Positions 34,785 to 43,745 of a DNA stretch of 64,000 nucleotides are shown here, piece after piece. The notes under the pieces are model-generated. The model was not told where the DNA came from. It made no database searches and saw only the letters and a list, made by a program, of their open reading frames with translations. This DNA comes from Bernardetia sp. (GTDB lineage: Bacteria; Bacteroidota; Bacteroidia; Cytophagales; Bernardetiaceae): contig JAHDBD010000002.1 of the NCBI GenBank assembly GCA_020630575.1, positions 186,001 to 250,000 of the forward strand. The letters are read 5' to 3'. The position numbers were made by a program, and so were the translations under genes. Numbering within the stretch: the first letter of the stretch is position 1; every line of letters begins with the position of its first letter.

Positions 34785-35618
34785 TTAAGAGTTACGAGTT
34801 TTACGACGAGTAATAATAAAGCTATTGGAGTATTTATTGACCTTACGAGTCTTTTGTCCTTTAGCATATAAGCCATTGCGTGAGCGAGGGTGACCACCAG
34901 ATGATTTACCTTCACCACCACCCATTGGGTGATCGACAGGGTTCATTGCAACACCACGAGTACGAGGGCGACGACCGTGCCAACGCTTACGACCAGCTTT
35001 ACCCATAATAACATTCATATGGTCACCATTAGATACTGTACCAACAGTAGCATAACATGTACCTAGAATCATGCGAGTTTCACCAGAAGGAAGTCTAAGA
35101 ATAGCATATTTGCCATCACGAGCTACCAATTGAGCATAAGCTCCAGCACTACGAGCAAGGCTTGCACCTTGACCAGGTTTCATTTCAATACAATGTACGA
35201 TTGTACCTAAAGGCATAACACCAAGAGGAAGACAGTTTCCTACATCAGGAGAAGCACCTTCTCCAGACATAACAGTCTGACCTACTTTGATTCCTTGAGG
35301 CGCAATCATATACGCTTTTGCACCGTCTGCATAAAAAAGCAGAGCGATACGAGCCGTACGGATTGGGTCATATTCAATAGACTTAACCGTTGCAGGCACA
35401 CCGTGCTTTAAACGTTTGAAGTCTATGATACGGTAGCGTTTTTTGTGTCCACCACCACGTTGACGAATTGTCATTTTCCCTGATCCGTTACGACCACCTG
35501 TCCTTTTCCAAGGAGCAAGTAAAGACTTCTCAGGAGTGCTTGTCGTAATTTCCTCAAATGTAGGAGCAATACGAAAACGCTGACCTGGAGTCATTGGTTT
35601 TAACTTTTTAACAGCCAT
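34785..35618 (-). CDS. rplB: 50S ribosomal protein L2
   Basis: 277 residues from the ATG at 35618 ([16 protein letters not shown]). The frame is open a further 12 codons upstream, but homology begins here. Diagnostic parts are [45 protein letters not shown] and the C-terminal [21 protein letters not shown], which carries the conserved His near the peptidyl-transferase centre. A 519-base gap with an inverted-repeat element separates it from rplW. Confidence 0.98.
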   Translation of the reverse strand: MAVKKLKPMTPGQRFRIAPTFEEITTSTPEKSLLAPWKRTGGRNGSGKMTIRQRGGGHKKRYRIIDFKRLKHGVPATVKSIEYDPIRTARIALLFYADGAKAYMIAPQGIKVGQTVMSGEGASPDVGNCLPLGVMPLGTIVHCIEMKPGQGASLARSAGAYAQLVARDGKYAILRLPSGETRMILGTCYATVGTVSNGDHMNVIMGKAGRKRWHGRRPRTRGVAMNPVDHPMGGGEGKSSGGHPRSRNGLYAKGQKTRKVNKYSNSFIITRRKTRNS

Positions 35619-35660
35619 GTTGATTTTGATTAAACGAAAAAGGCTTTGCAGCACAATAAT

Positions 35661-35690
35661 AATCAGTTACCAGTTATCAGTAATCAGTTA
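35661..35690. repeat. Intergenic TGATAACTG-type repeat
   Basis: Units AATCAGTTAC, CAGTTATCAG and TAATCAGTTA in a row, the complement of the repeat at 31578-31615. Confidence 0.5.
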
Positions 35691-36021
35691 AATTAACTGC
35701 TTGGCAGTTTTTGATAACTTTCTATTACTTTGAATACGAGTATTCTTGACAAATGAATAAGCGTTTTTCTGCGCTATTACTGCTACTTTTTCGTGGTTTC
35801 TTCTATAAGAAACAGTACAACTAAAATGGAAAAAAAAGAGAACTAGCCTTGACACTATTTCAGGAAAATTGTGAATTGTTAGTTATGAATTATAAATGTA
35901 ATACAACATCTACTGGCTCATAACTTATTCTATTTCCTTTACTAAACAACTCTATAATTAATATATTAAAAGAATAAACTTAGTAGTGTTCTCTTACAGA
36001 ATAAAAAAAGAAACTTTTTTG

Positions 36022-36134
36022 AATGGTAAATTGTAAATTATTAAGGGTTAATAAATACATATTAAACTACTAATGAAAGTAGTTTAATATGTATTTTAAT
36101 TTCGTTTATAATTTACAATTAATAATTTACCATT
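36022..36134. mobile_element. MITE-like nested inverted repeat between rplW and rplB
   Basis: 113 bases. Outer ends AATGGTAAATT (from 36022) and AATTTACCATT (to 36134) are inverted copies, with further partial pairing of TGTAAATTATTAA against TTTACAATTAATAA. The core is a perfect 19-bp stem AAATACATATTAAACTACT (36053-36071) with its complement at 36078-36096 and a 6-base loop. It ends three bases before the rplW stop codon. The outer sequence (AATGGTAAATTGTAA) recurs at 59816-59830, which supports a dispersed element. No transposase is present. Confidence 0.5.
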
Positions 36135-36137
36135 TTT

Positions 36138-36443
36138 TTAGTTTTCTTCAGTATCAAATATATCAATTGTGCTTCCTTCTGCAAGTTGCACAAATGCTTT
36201 TTTATAAGTCGAAGTATGACCTTTAGTAATTGCAGTTTTTAAGTAGCGAAATTTCGGCTTACCGAAAATAATTGCTGTACGTACCTTAACAACTTTAGCA
36301 TCTTGGTCTTCATACATTTTCTCAACAGCAGTTTTGATTTCTGCCTTTGTAGCTTTTTTGTCTACAATGAAAACATATACACCATTTTCGTTCATTGCTG
36401 TTGCTTTCTCGGTAATTACAGGCTTCTTTAAAATAGTTTTCAT
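36138..36443 (-). CDS. rplW: 50S ribosomal protein L23
   Basis: 101 residues. KKPVITEKATAMNENGVYVFIVDKKATKAEIKTAVEKMY and VVKVRTAIIFGKPK are typical of L23, which sits at the tunnel exit and docks trigger factor and SRP. It follows rplD by 52 bases. A MITE-like repeat abuts its stop codon. Confidence 0.97.
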   Translation of the reverse strand: MKTILKKPVITEKATAMNENGVYVFIVDKKATKAEIKTAVEKMYEDQDAKVVKVRTAIIFGKPKFRYLKTAITKGHTSTYKKAFVQLAEGSTIDIFDTEEN

Positions 36444-36495
36444 ATTTCTTTTTGTATAATCTATTAAAAATAACTTTTTAAAAAGTTGTAATAAT

Positions 36496-37122
36496 TTAGT
36501 TAGCTTCAGCTTGAATTACTTCTAATGCACCTTCTGCAAGTACAATCACATCACTGTTCATGATATGGTAGGTATGTAATTGATTAGCTGGCAAAACTTT
36601 AGTTTTAGGCAAGTTGCGAGCCGAACGATATACTACATCGTTTTGTTCTCCTGTTACAACTAGCACTTTTTTACCTGAAAGATTCAAGTTATTAAGTAAT
36701 GAAATAAACTCTTTTGTTTTTGGAGTATCCATTACTAGATTTTCCATAACAGTGATAGCTTCTGCTTTTGCTTTGTGAGAAAGAGCAGAACGACGAGCTA
36801 ATTGTTTTACTTTACGGTTCAATTTGAAGCCATAATCACGTGGCTCTGGTCCAAAGATACGACCACCACCTACAAATACAGGAGACTTGATACTACCTGC
36901 ACGTGCGCCTCCAGTTCCCTTTTGGCGTTTGATTTTACGAGTAGAACCTGACACTATACCTCTGTGTTTAGAAGAGTGCGTTCCCTGACGTTGGTTAGCT
37001 AAATATTGCTTAACGTCTAGGTAAATAGCATGGTCATTTGGTTCGATGGCAAATACTGCATCTGATAATGTAGCGTTTTTGCCGATTTCTTTTCCTTCTT
37101 TATTTAAGATAGGTAATTCCAT
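36496..37122 (-). CDS. rplD: 50S ribosomal protein L4
   Basis: 208 residues from the ATG at 37122 (MELPILNKEGKEIG). The frame is open upstream to 37173, but that part is created by a palindromic repeat and is not L4 sequence. L4 features: SKHRGIVSGSTRKIKRQKGT, the tunnel-loop GGGRIFGPEPRDYGFKLN and the final helix region. In many bacteria L4 also represses its own operon. Confidence 0.97.
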   Translation of the reverse strand: MELPILNKEGKEIGKNATLSDAVFAIEPNDHAIYLDVKQYLANQRQGTHSSKHRGIVSGSTRKIKRQKGTGGARAGSIKSPVFVGGGRIFGPEPRDYGFKLNRKVKQLARRSALSHKAKAEAITVMENLVMDTPKTKEFISLLNNLNLSGKKVLVVTGEQNDVVYRSARNLPKTKVLPANQLHTYHIMNSDVIVLAEGALEVIQAEAN

Positions 37123-37144
37123 AATGATATTTCGTTTTTTGTTA

Positions 37145-37174
37145 TTGTTGGTATTAGATACCAACAACGGCAAG
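37145..37174. repeat. Palindromic repeat in the rplD leader (GTTGGT...ACCAACAACGGC family)
   Basis: A perfect 10-bp stem TTGTTGGTAT (37145-37154) with ATACCAACAA (37158-37167) and a 3-base loop, followed by CGGCAAG. The same arrangement of inverted GTTGGT arms followed by AACGGC(A)AG recurs at 48310-48366, 57224-57252 and, more loosely, 59836-59870. Confidence 0.6.
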
Positions 37175-37275
37175 ATTGGAATGAAAGTAATCTAAAAGTA
37201 AATTCCGAACTAATGTTCAGATAAATTCCAAGTTAAAATTAGAAGTGAATTAAGTATTAATCCAGTATCTAAAAA

Positions 37276-37911
37276 TTAACGTTGAATAAGAATAGTAGAA
37301 TTGTTTGCACCTGGAATTGCACCTGAAACGACAATAAGATTTGCCTCAGGCATAATTTTTTCTACACGCAAGTTTTTCACTTTCACACGATTACCACCCA
37401 TACGCCCAGCCATACGCATACCTTTGAATACACGAGAAGGATAAGAAGAAGCACCAATTGAACCTGGAGCACGTAAACGGTTATGCTGACCGTGAGTAGC
37501 TTGACCTACACCACCGAAGTTATAACGTTTAACTACACCTTGAAAACCTTTACCTTTAGAAGTTCCAACAACATCTACAAATTGACCTTCTTCGAAAAGA
37601 TCTGTAATGTTTAATTCTTGACCTACTTCGTATTTTGCTTCAGCTTCTAAGCCCATGTTGCGAAATTCTACAAGAGTACGCTTAGGAGTAGTACCTGATT
37701 TTTTGAAGTGTCCTTGAAGTGGCTTAGGAGTATTTTTTTCTTTGCGCTCTCCAAAACCCATTTGTACGGCACGATAACCGTCTGTATCTTCAGTCTTGAC
37801 TTGTGTAACTACACAAGGACCAGCTTGTATTACTGTGCATGCGACACTGCGTCCATCGGCATCAAACAAACTAGTCATTCCGATTTTTTTACCAATTAAA
37901 CCTATCGGCAT
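37276..37911 (-). CDS. rplC: 50S ribosomal protein L3
   Basis: 211 residues. [20 protein letters not shown] start and [21 protein letters not shown] and [19 protein letters not shown] are diagnostic of L3. It is the first gene of the block; rpsJ (S10), which normally precedes it, is absent. It has a leader of about 185 bases from the predicted promoter at 38100-38130. Confidence 0.98.
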   Translation of the reverse strand: MPIGLIGKKIGMTSLFDADGRSVACTVIQAGPCVVTQVKTEDTDGYRAVQMGFGERKEKNTPKPLQGHFKKSGTTPKRTLVEFRNMGLEAEAKYEVGQELNITDLFEEGQFVDVVGTSKGKGFQGVVKRYNFGGVGQATHGQHNRLRAPGSIGASSYPSRVFKGMRMAGRMGGNRVKVKNLRVEKIMPEANLIVVSGAIPGANNSTILIQR

Positions 37912-38800
37912 TATACTGGAATTTAATTATTAGTCGAAGTCATAAAAGTGTAAATCATTTTTTTCAAAATTCATTTCCCAAAATTTACTTTTATACCTCT
38001 AAATTTGAATAGTTGAAGGAAAGAAGAGTCTTTTGAGTATCAGCATTTTATAAGCAAAAACACTAACTAAAAAGCATAGTCTTCCTATATTTGGGAGTGC
38101 AAAAATACTAACTCTTTAATTAACAAGCAACTAATAACCTAAAAAACATGTAAAATATTGATTTATTTTTCATAAATGACTGTAAAACAAACTAAATTAT
38201 CAAGATACTGATAGATCAAAAAGTATTAAAGTCAATAATTAAAACTAAAAGTCAAGAATAGTATATTCAATCAGAATCGGTTCTAAATCTCAATAAGTAA
38301 CTAGACGAAAACAAAACCTATCGAAGAAAAGATTTAGACAGTGAAAATTATAAACTATCAAAACACCTTTGAGATGTCATACAAACTTTCGTAGCCTAAT
38401 AAATAATTTTATCTAGAAAATTATCTTTCATAATCTTAGCAGTAATAGCCTCAACTAAATATGTTGGCATTTGTATTAAAAAATGACATAAATATTACCT
38501 AGTATATTTTTTTTAGACTAAACCTCCTTTTTTTTAGTTAAAAACCGTAAATTTGGTAAAAATATTGTTGTACTTTATTAAGATTCTATTCTACCTCAAA
38601 TATCCCTTAAATACAAATTACATTCAGTAATAGTCTAACAATTAATATAGTTAAAGTCATTTTTTGCTATTAAATTATTGGATGATAATTATTTCGATTA
38701 CAATTCTCTATGTCAGTATTTTCTTGAAAGAACAGAATAACCCTTTATTGAATACAACCCTGCTATGAAATTATTATAATTACCCTTATTTATAAAAAAT
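37912..38800. other. 889-base intergenic region upstream of rplC
   Basis: The space lies between divergent rplC and the large T9SS-exported protein gene. No frame over about 60 codons exists, so rpsJ is truly missing. It contains the predicted ribosomal promoter (38100-38130). I see no tRNA cloverleaf. A half-site TTTTAGACTAAACC at 38511-38524 resembles half of the operator at 6594-6609, but is not a proper inverted repeat. Confidence 0.55.
38100..38130 (-). promoter_or_regulatory. Predicted promoter of the ribosomal block
   Basis: On the minus strand TATTTTTG at 38107-38100 matches TAnnTTTG, with TTG at 38130-38128 (spacer 20). Transcription would start near 38095, giving a leader of about 185 bases before rplC that could bind a regulatory ribosomal protein. 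Confidence 0.55.
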
Positions 38801-41800
38801 ATGAAAGCTCCTCCAATAGTATATAAAAATATTCTTGTTATTTCCTTTTTTTTACTGTTAATAAATATTTCTGTTTCACAAGCTCAAACAGATACACGTT
38901 TTTGGTTTGCTGCTCCTAGTGTTAGTCAGTCGCATGGAGATCGTCCTATTCGGATTGTGGTATCTGCTTTTGATGTTGATGCAGTTGTAACGGTTACACA
39001 ACCTTCTAACTTAGCTTTTCCCACTTATATAGTAAATGTTCCAGCCAACACTTCTCAAACCATAGATATTACAGGTAGTATAAATTTAGTAGAAACTCCT
39101 TTTTCTGATGGTGGTACACCTGTTCGTATAAGTAGTACAGGTTTATTAGTAGAATCTACAGCTAAGATTACAGCTTATTATGAAGTAAATAATAATACGA
39201 ATAATGATATTTTTGCTTTAAAAGGTAGAAATGGACTAGGAAACGACTTTTATGTTCCTTTTCAAAATACGTGGAATCATCAACAAAACTTGGCTGATAG
39301 AGGTAGAAGTGGTTTTGTGATAGTAGCTACTGAAGATAATACGTTAGTAACTGTAACCCCTACAAGAGTATTAGAAGGAGGACAGGCAGCTAATGCCCCT
39401 TTTACTTTTACTCTTAATAGAGGAGAAACCTATACAGGCACTGTTTTTCAGCCTTTAGCAACAGGTTTTCCTTCAGGTTCACGTATTCAATCTGACAAAC
39501 CTGTGGCAGTCACAAAGTTTAGTGATTCTATAAATAGTGGAGCAGGAGGCTGTTATGATTTAGCAGGTGATCAGCTTGTTCCAGTCAATATAGTAGGAAC
39601 TGAATATGTAGTTTTGAGAGGACGATTGGGAGTGGGTAGTGGAACACCTGCTGGTAATCCTGAATTAGCTGTTGTTACAGCAACTCAAAACGGGACTACT
39701 GTTTCTGTTAATGGGACTCTTGTTGCTACAATTAATGCAGGGCAAAGTTATACACATACACTACCAACAGCAGGACAACGAGTTTTCATACAAACAAGTT
39801 TACCTGCTTATGTAGGACATTATGCTGGATATGGGTGTGAAACTGGTTTTGCTATTCTCCCTCCTGTAAACTGTACAGGTTCATTAACAACAAGAATTGT
39901 ACGTTCTACAACTGAAAACTTTACGATTAATTTAATGACTAGAGGTACTCCAGTAGGTAGCAACTTCGATTTTACAAATAACTTTACTATTAGAGTTAAT
40001 GGTGCTATATTATTTCAGCCAACAGCATTAGGTGGGCCTGCTTTCCCTGCTACTTTTACTCAAATAGGTGCAAGTAATTATTATGGAACACAATACACCT
40101 TTAACACAACTCAAGTACCTGCAGGAGCAGTAGTAACATTAGAAAGTACCACAGTAACGGCTGGTACTGATGAAGCTGGTTTATTTCATTTAGGATTTGT
40201 AAATGGTGGGGCAGATACAGGAACACGCTACGGATATTTTTCTGACTTTAGAACTTTAGATTTAGGAGCAGATATAAATATTAATTATGGTACTGATGCT
40301 ACGGTAACAGCAGATATACAGGCTACTAATTTTACATGGTATAGTGATGGTGTACTTGTTCAAAGTGGAGCAAGTAACAGTTATACAGTTATTGATATTC
40401 AACGTAGACAAATAATACGAGTAGAAGCTACAGTAGGAGATTGTGTTCTTAGTGATGAAATTTGTGTTGGTACACTTGAATATGTTTGGGATGGTAGAGA
40501 CAACCCCGCATTGGGAGTGGATCATCCACCAAACTGGAGTACTCCTTGTGGTGTTTCAGGAATACCAGACTGTACTATAGATATTATTATTCCTCCTACT
40601 CCTATTGCATTTTCTACTCTGACTGTTGGAAGCACTCAAACTTTGAATGTACGCAATATTACTATATTAGATGGTGGAAATCTAAATGTAGCTACTGGAG
40701 GACAAGTAAATGTATGTGGAAACATGATACACGATGGCAATATGAGTATGCAACCTAACTCTACTTTCAGATTTGTAGGAACAGGCAGACAAGACTACTC
40801 AAAAGCACTTAGTGGGAATGGAGAGTTTGAAAACTTATTTATTGATAATACAATCGGAACTTCTACATTTAATAATGTTGCTGGTGTTACTCTACTTTCT
40901 TCTAGCAATCAAGATTTGACTGTAAGTGCTACAGGAACATTAAATTTTGTACAAGGCTATATTATTCCTGAAGGATTTCCAACTACTAATGGTGTAGATA
41001 TTTCTCGTTCTGTTATTGTAAATAATCCAAACCCTAATGCAATTACTGGGTTTACTACTACTGCTACAGGTACTACTCTTCCAACTGATTATTTTGTAGC
41101 AGGAAAATTAAATAGAGCCAAAAATGCAACAGGTAATTATTCTTTCCCTGTTGGATTAGCCTTGCAAGAACCTTCTACAATTTTGCCAGAAGCCAATAAA
41201 AATGGCGCAATGCCTGCTGAATTCGAAAACTCAGATTGGCAGACAGCTACGTATGGAGGAATGACTTGTAACCCAAATCCAAATGGTGTTTTAACAATGA
41301 CAGAAAATGCTGAATATGTAAATTTTGGAGCTAATACAGGAAATATAGGAGTGGCAGGAAACAATTCTCGTACAGTAGAAATATGGGCAAATGTGACCAA
41401 CTTTAATGGCGCAGGTTTATTTCAATTTGGAAATAGCACAGGAACTAATAATTCGCAAGATTTTGCTTTAGTGACAGGAACAACCAATAATTCATGGTTT
41501 ATTCGTTTAAATAATGGATTTGACTTAGAGCTTATCAATTTACCAAATAGTTTGAATAACTGGCATCACTATGCTCTGACTTACGATGAAATAAGTCAAC
41601 AAGTAACATTTTATTATGATGGATTACGTATTCGTACCTACGACTTACCTGCACCTTTAAATACAATTTTGACAAGTGGATTTATAGGGCGTTGGAGTGG
41701 TAGTAATACATTAGCTCTTAGAGGACAAGTTGATGAGTTAAAAGTTTGGAGTGAAACACGTACAGAAGCACAAATACAAGCCTCATTTAGTCAGGGTTGT

Positions 41801-42934
41801 GCTGCTAATGCGTTGCAATGCCCGCAAGCAAATAACTTGAGAGCTTACTACAACTTCGAAGATGCAAATATAAATGGAGCTGCCATTAGAACAATTCAAT
41901 CACGTACAATACAATGTCCAGACCCAACTTTTACTTATCAAAGAGCTGATGCCAATTTCAATGTCTCCAATACAGTAGATAATGTTACAGCTTATTTTAA
42001 GCAATTTACTAATTTACCAAGTCCAGTTACAGGACAAACTAATATTTGTGGTGTTGACTTTGATACAGATCCAGCTTTGGATAATGGTTTTTGGGATTTC
42101 TCTTCTTTTGATGCTACTAATAATCCTGTTCCAGTAAATGCAGCCTATCAAATGTATTTATTTAACCGAGATTATGGAAATTTTGTAGGAGCTTCTACAA
42201 CTGTTATGCAGCTTGATGAAACTGAAAATCCTTTTGCTGTAAATCCACCTTGGACTATTCCTGATGGATTATGTATAACTAATATTCCACAGTTTACTTC
42301 AAGAACTGGCTTTATAGGAAACATGGGCTTTTTTGCAACAGCTCAATCACAAGATATTACACTTCTTCCTATCGAACTTTTGTTTATATCAGCCAAACCA
42401 ACCGAAAATGCTATTTTGGTAGAATGGGCAACTTTACAAGAAAAAGATAATTATGGATTTGAAGTATTTAGAGCTGAAGAAGACGGAGATTTTGTCAAAA
42501 TTGGTTTTATGGCTAGTAAAAAACAAGGACAATCAAGACAAGATTATCAATTTTTAGATGTAGAGGTAAGACCTAATGTAACCTATTATTACAAACTAAA
42601 ACAGATAGATAATAATGGTAAGTTTACCTTTACAAAAATAGTTTCTGCTACACTTTCTGATAGTGATTTTACAGAACAACAAACCAATACAATTTATCCA
42701 AATCCAACTGATGATGAGTTTACGCTTTCTTTGCAAGGGAAAGAGTTTAGAAATGGAGAAGAAGTAGAAATAATACTCATCAATGCGATTGGAGAAGAAC
42801 TAGAAAGAAGAACTATCAATACTCAAATTAATAACCGTCTGACATTTAGACTGGGACGTTATCCAAATGGTATGTATTTATTAAAAATAGTTAGTCAAAG
42901 CTCTTCTACTATAATGAAAGTAGTTAAGGAATAG
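38801..42934 (+). CDS. Giant secreted protein: IgGFc-binding-like, LamG and T9SS sorting domains
   Basis: 1377 residues. A signal peptide ends near SVSQAQ (about 29). Residues 30-330 resemble the IgGFc-binding-like N-terminal domain (TRFWFAAPSVSQSHGDRPI, GRSGFVIVATEDNTLVTVTP, IQSDKPVAVTKFSDS). A beta-rich middle part is followed by a LamG/concanavalin-like domain at about 840-1000 (NYVNFGANTG-type start, LNNWHHYALTYDEISQQ, YYDGLRIRTY, GQVDELKVWSETRTEAQI). The last about 80 residues form a type A T9SS sorting domain (IYPNPTDDEFTLSLQG to GMYLLKIVSQSSS). It is exported through the type IX system and displayed or released, probably for adhesion. Ig binding itself is not implied. A terminator follows at 42959-42995. 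Confidence 0.85.
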   Translation: MKAPPIVYKNILVISFFLLLINISVSQAQTDTRFWFAAPSVSQSHGDRPIRIVVSAFDVDAVVTVTQPSNLAFPTYIVNVPANTSQTIDITGSINLVETPFSDGGTPVRISSTGLLVESTAKITAYYEVNNNTNNDIFALKGRNGLGNDFYVPFQNTWNHQQNLADRGRSGFVIVATEDNTLVTVTPTRVLEGGQAANAPFTFTLNRGETYTGTVFQPLATGFPSGSRIQSDKPVAVTKFSDSINSGAGGCYDLAGDQLVPVNIVGTEYVVLRGRLGVGSGTPAGNPELAVVTATQNGTTVSVNGTLVATINAGQSYTHTLPTAGQRVFIQTSLPAYVGHYAGYGCETGFAILPPVNCTGSLTTRIVRSTTENFTINLMTRGTPVGSNFDFTNNFTIRVNGAILFQPTALGGPAFPATFTQIGASNYYGTQYTFNTTQVPAGAVVTLESTTVTAGTDEAGLFHLGFVNGGADTGTRYGYFSDFRTLDLGADININYGTDATVTADIQATNFTWYSDGVLVQSGASNSYTVIDIQRRQIIRVEATVGDCVLSDEICVGTLEYVWDGRDNPALGVDHPPNWSTPCGVSGIPDCTIDIIIPPTPIAFSTLTVGSTQTLNVRNITILDGGNLNVATGGQVNVCGNMIHDGNMSMQPNSTFRFVGTGRQDYSKALSGNGEFENLFIDNTIGTSTFNNVAGVTLLSSSNQDLTVSATGTLNFVQGYIIPEGFPTTNGVDISRSVIVNNPNPNAITGFTTTATGTTLPTDYFVAGKLNRAKNATGNYSFPVGLALQEPSTILPEANKNGAMPAEFENSDWQTATYGGMTCNPNPNGVLTMTENAEYVNFGANTGNIGVAGNNSRTVEIWANVTNFNGAGLFQFGNSTGTNNSQDFALVTGTTNNSWFIRLNNGFDLELINLPNSLNNWHHYALTYDEISQQVTFYYDGLRIRTYDLPAPLNTILTSGFIGRWSGSNTLALRGQVDELKVWSETRTEAQIQASFSQGCAANALQCPQANNLRAYYNFEDANINGAAIRTIQSRTIQCPDPTFTYQRADANFNVSNTVDNVTAYFKQFTNLPSPVTGQTNICGVDFDTDPALDNGFWDFSSFDATNNPVPVNAAYQMYLFNRDYGNFVGASTTVMQLDETENPFAVNPPWTIPDGLCITNIPQFTSRTGFIGNMGFFATAQSQDITLLPIELLFISAKPTENAILVEWATLQEKDNYGFEVFRAEEDGDFVKIGFMASKKQGQSRQDYQFLDVEVRPNVTYYYKLKQIDNNGKFTFTKIVSATLSDSDFTEQQTNTIYPNPTDDEFTLSLQGKEFRNGEEVEIILINAIGEELERRTINTQINNRLTFRLGRYPNGMYLLKIVSQSSSTIMKVVKE

Positions 42935-42958
42935 CAACGAGACCTATTTGTTATACTC

Positions 42959-42995
42959 AAAAAGCCATTTCTATTTTATTAGAAATGGCTTTTTA
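42959..42995. terminator. Bidirectional rho-independent terminator
   Basis: A perfect 14-bp stem, AAAAAGCCATTTCT (42959-42972) with AGAAATGGCTTTTT (42981-42994) and an 8-base loop, between converging stops at 42934 and 43020. Confidence 0.9.
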
Positions 42996-43019
42996 AGTAT
43001 ATTATAAGATAATTTTCTT

Positions 43020-43694
43020 TCATTTATGACACACACACAACTTTTCACAAACTATTTTACTAAGAGTCTCTTCTCTTTTTGGGTTATTATCTTCTGACAA
43101 AAGAATTTTCATTGTCCCATCATATTTTTCTATTTCTAAGACTTCCAACTCTAAACCTAAGCTAATTTTTCGGCTATTAAGAAATTGCAAAAACTCTAGT
43201 GAAGATTCAGAAACAGCTATAATTTTAACTTTATCCTTTTCCTTACAATCACTTAGTTTTAATTCTGAATCCACTCTATTTTCTATTTGTCCTTCTTTAT
43301 TGGGAATAGGTGAACCGTGTGGGTCAATGTTTGGATAGCCCAAAAGCTCGTCCATTTTATCAAAGAAAATAGGTGATTTTATGTGTTCGATTTGCTCTGC
43401 AATAGCGTGAACTTTTTCCCAACCAAAACCCATTTTCTCTACTAAGAACATTTCTGTAAGTCGATGTTTTCTAACAATAAGGGCTGCCGTAGTTTTACCT
43501 TTTTCGGTTAGTTTTATAGGTTTATACTTTTCATAAATCACCAACTCTTTTTCGTGCAAACGCTTAATCATGCTGTTTGCTGTTGGCGTACTAACAGATA
43601 ATTTTTTACTCAAATCGGATAAACTTATTTCATTTTCTTGAGAAGCAAGTTTGAAAAGAGCCTTTAAGTAATTTTCTTCTGTCTGTGAATTCAT
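43020..43694 (-). CDS. DtxR/MntR-family metal-dependent repressor
   Basis: 224 residues. An N-terminal winged helix (about 1-65: EENYLKALFKLASQENEISL, STPTANSMIKRLHEKELVIYE) is followed by the dimerisation/metal domain (about 66-140: RKHRLTEMFLVEKMGFGWEKVHAIAEQIEHI, and GYPNIDPHGSPIP) and a C-terminal SH3/FeoA-like domain (about 145-224). The EH/HR residues of the metal site are present. Family members repress uptake genes when Fe(II) or Mn(II) is plentiful. A matching operator lies in the promoter of the TonB receptor at 6594-6609. The Cys-rich end CEKLCVCHK is unusual. TATTTTTG at 43735-43728 may be its -7 element. Confidence 0.93.
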   Translation of the reverse strand: MNSQTEENYLKALFKLASQENEISLSDLSKKLSVSTPTANSMIKRLHEKELVIYEKYKPIKLTEKGKTTAALIVRKHRLTEMFLVEKMGFGWEKVHAIAEQIEHIKSPIFFDKMDELLGYPNIDPHGSPIPNKEGQIENRVDSELKLSDCKEKDKVKIIAVSESSLEFLQFLNSRKISLGLELEVLEIEKYDGTMKILLSEDNNPKREETLSKIVCEKLCVCHK

Positions 43695-43745
43695 TATTTC
43701 TTGATTTTGCTATTTAATTATTCAATTCAAAAATACGTATTTTTA

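Larger units (their letters stand above)
35619..36137. other. Unusually long gap inside the ribosomal operon
   Basis: 519 bases between rplW and rplB, where a few bases to a few dozen are usual. It has no open frame of note. It contains TGATAACTG-type repeats (35661-35690) and a nested inverted-repeat element (36022-36134). The rest is AT-rich. A secondary promoter for rplB-rpsS-rplV-rpsC may be needed. Confidence 0.6.

Noticed and set aside
35619-35654. Longer rplB start
   Set aside because: L2 begins MAVKKLKP at 35618; the upstream residues are not part of the family.
37123-37173. Longer rplD start giving an extra SNTNNNKK-type N-terminus
   Set aside because: The extra residues come from the palindromic repeat at 37145-37174; L4 homology begins at the ATG at 37122.
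38511-38524. Second DtxR/MntR-type operator (TTTTAGACTAAACC)
   Set aside because: Only one half-site matches and no promoter elements flank it.
37912-38800. Hidden rpsJ, tRNA or small RNA gene upstream of rplC
   Set aside because: No frame of S10 length and no tRNA-like cloverleaf with a conserved T-arm was found. A small RNA cannot be excluded.
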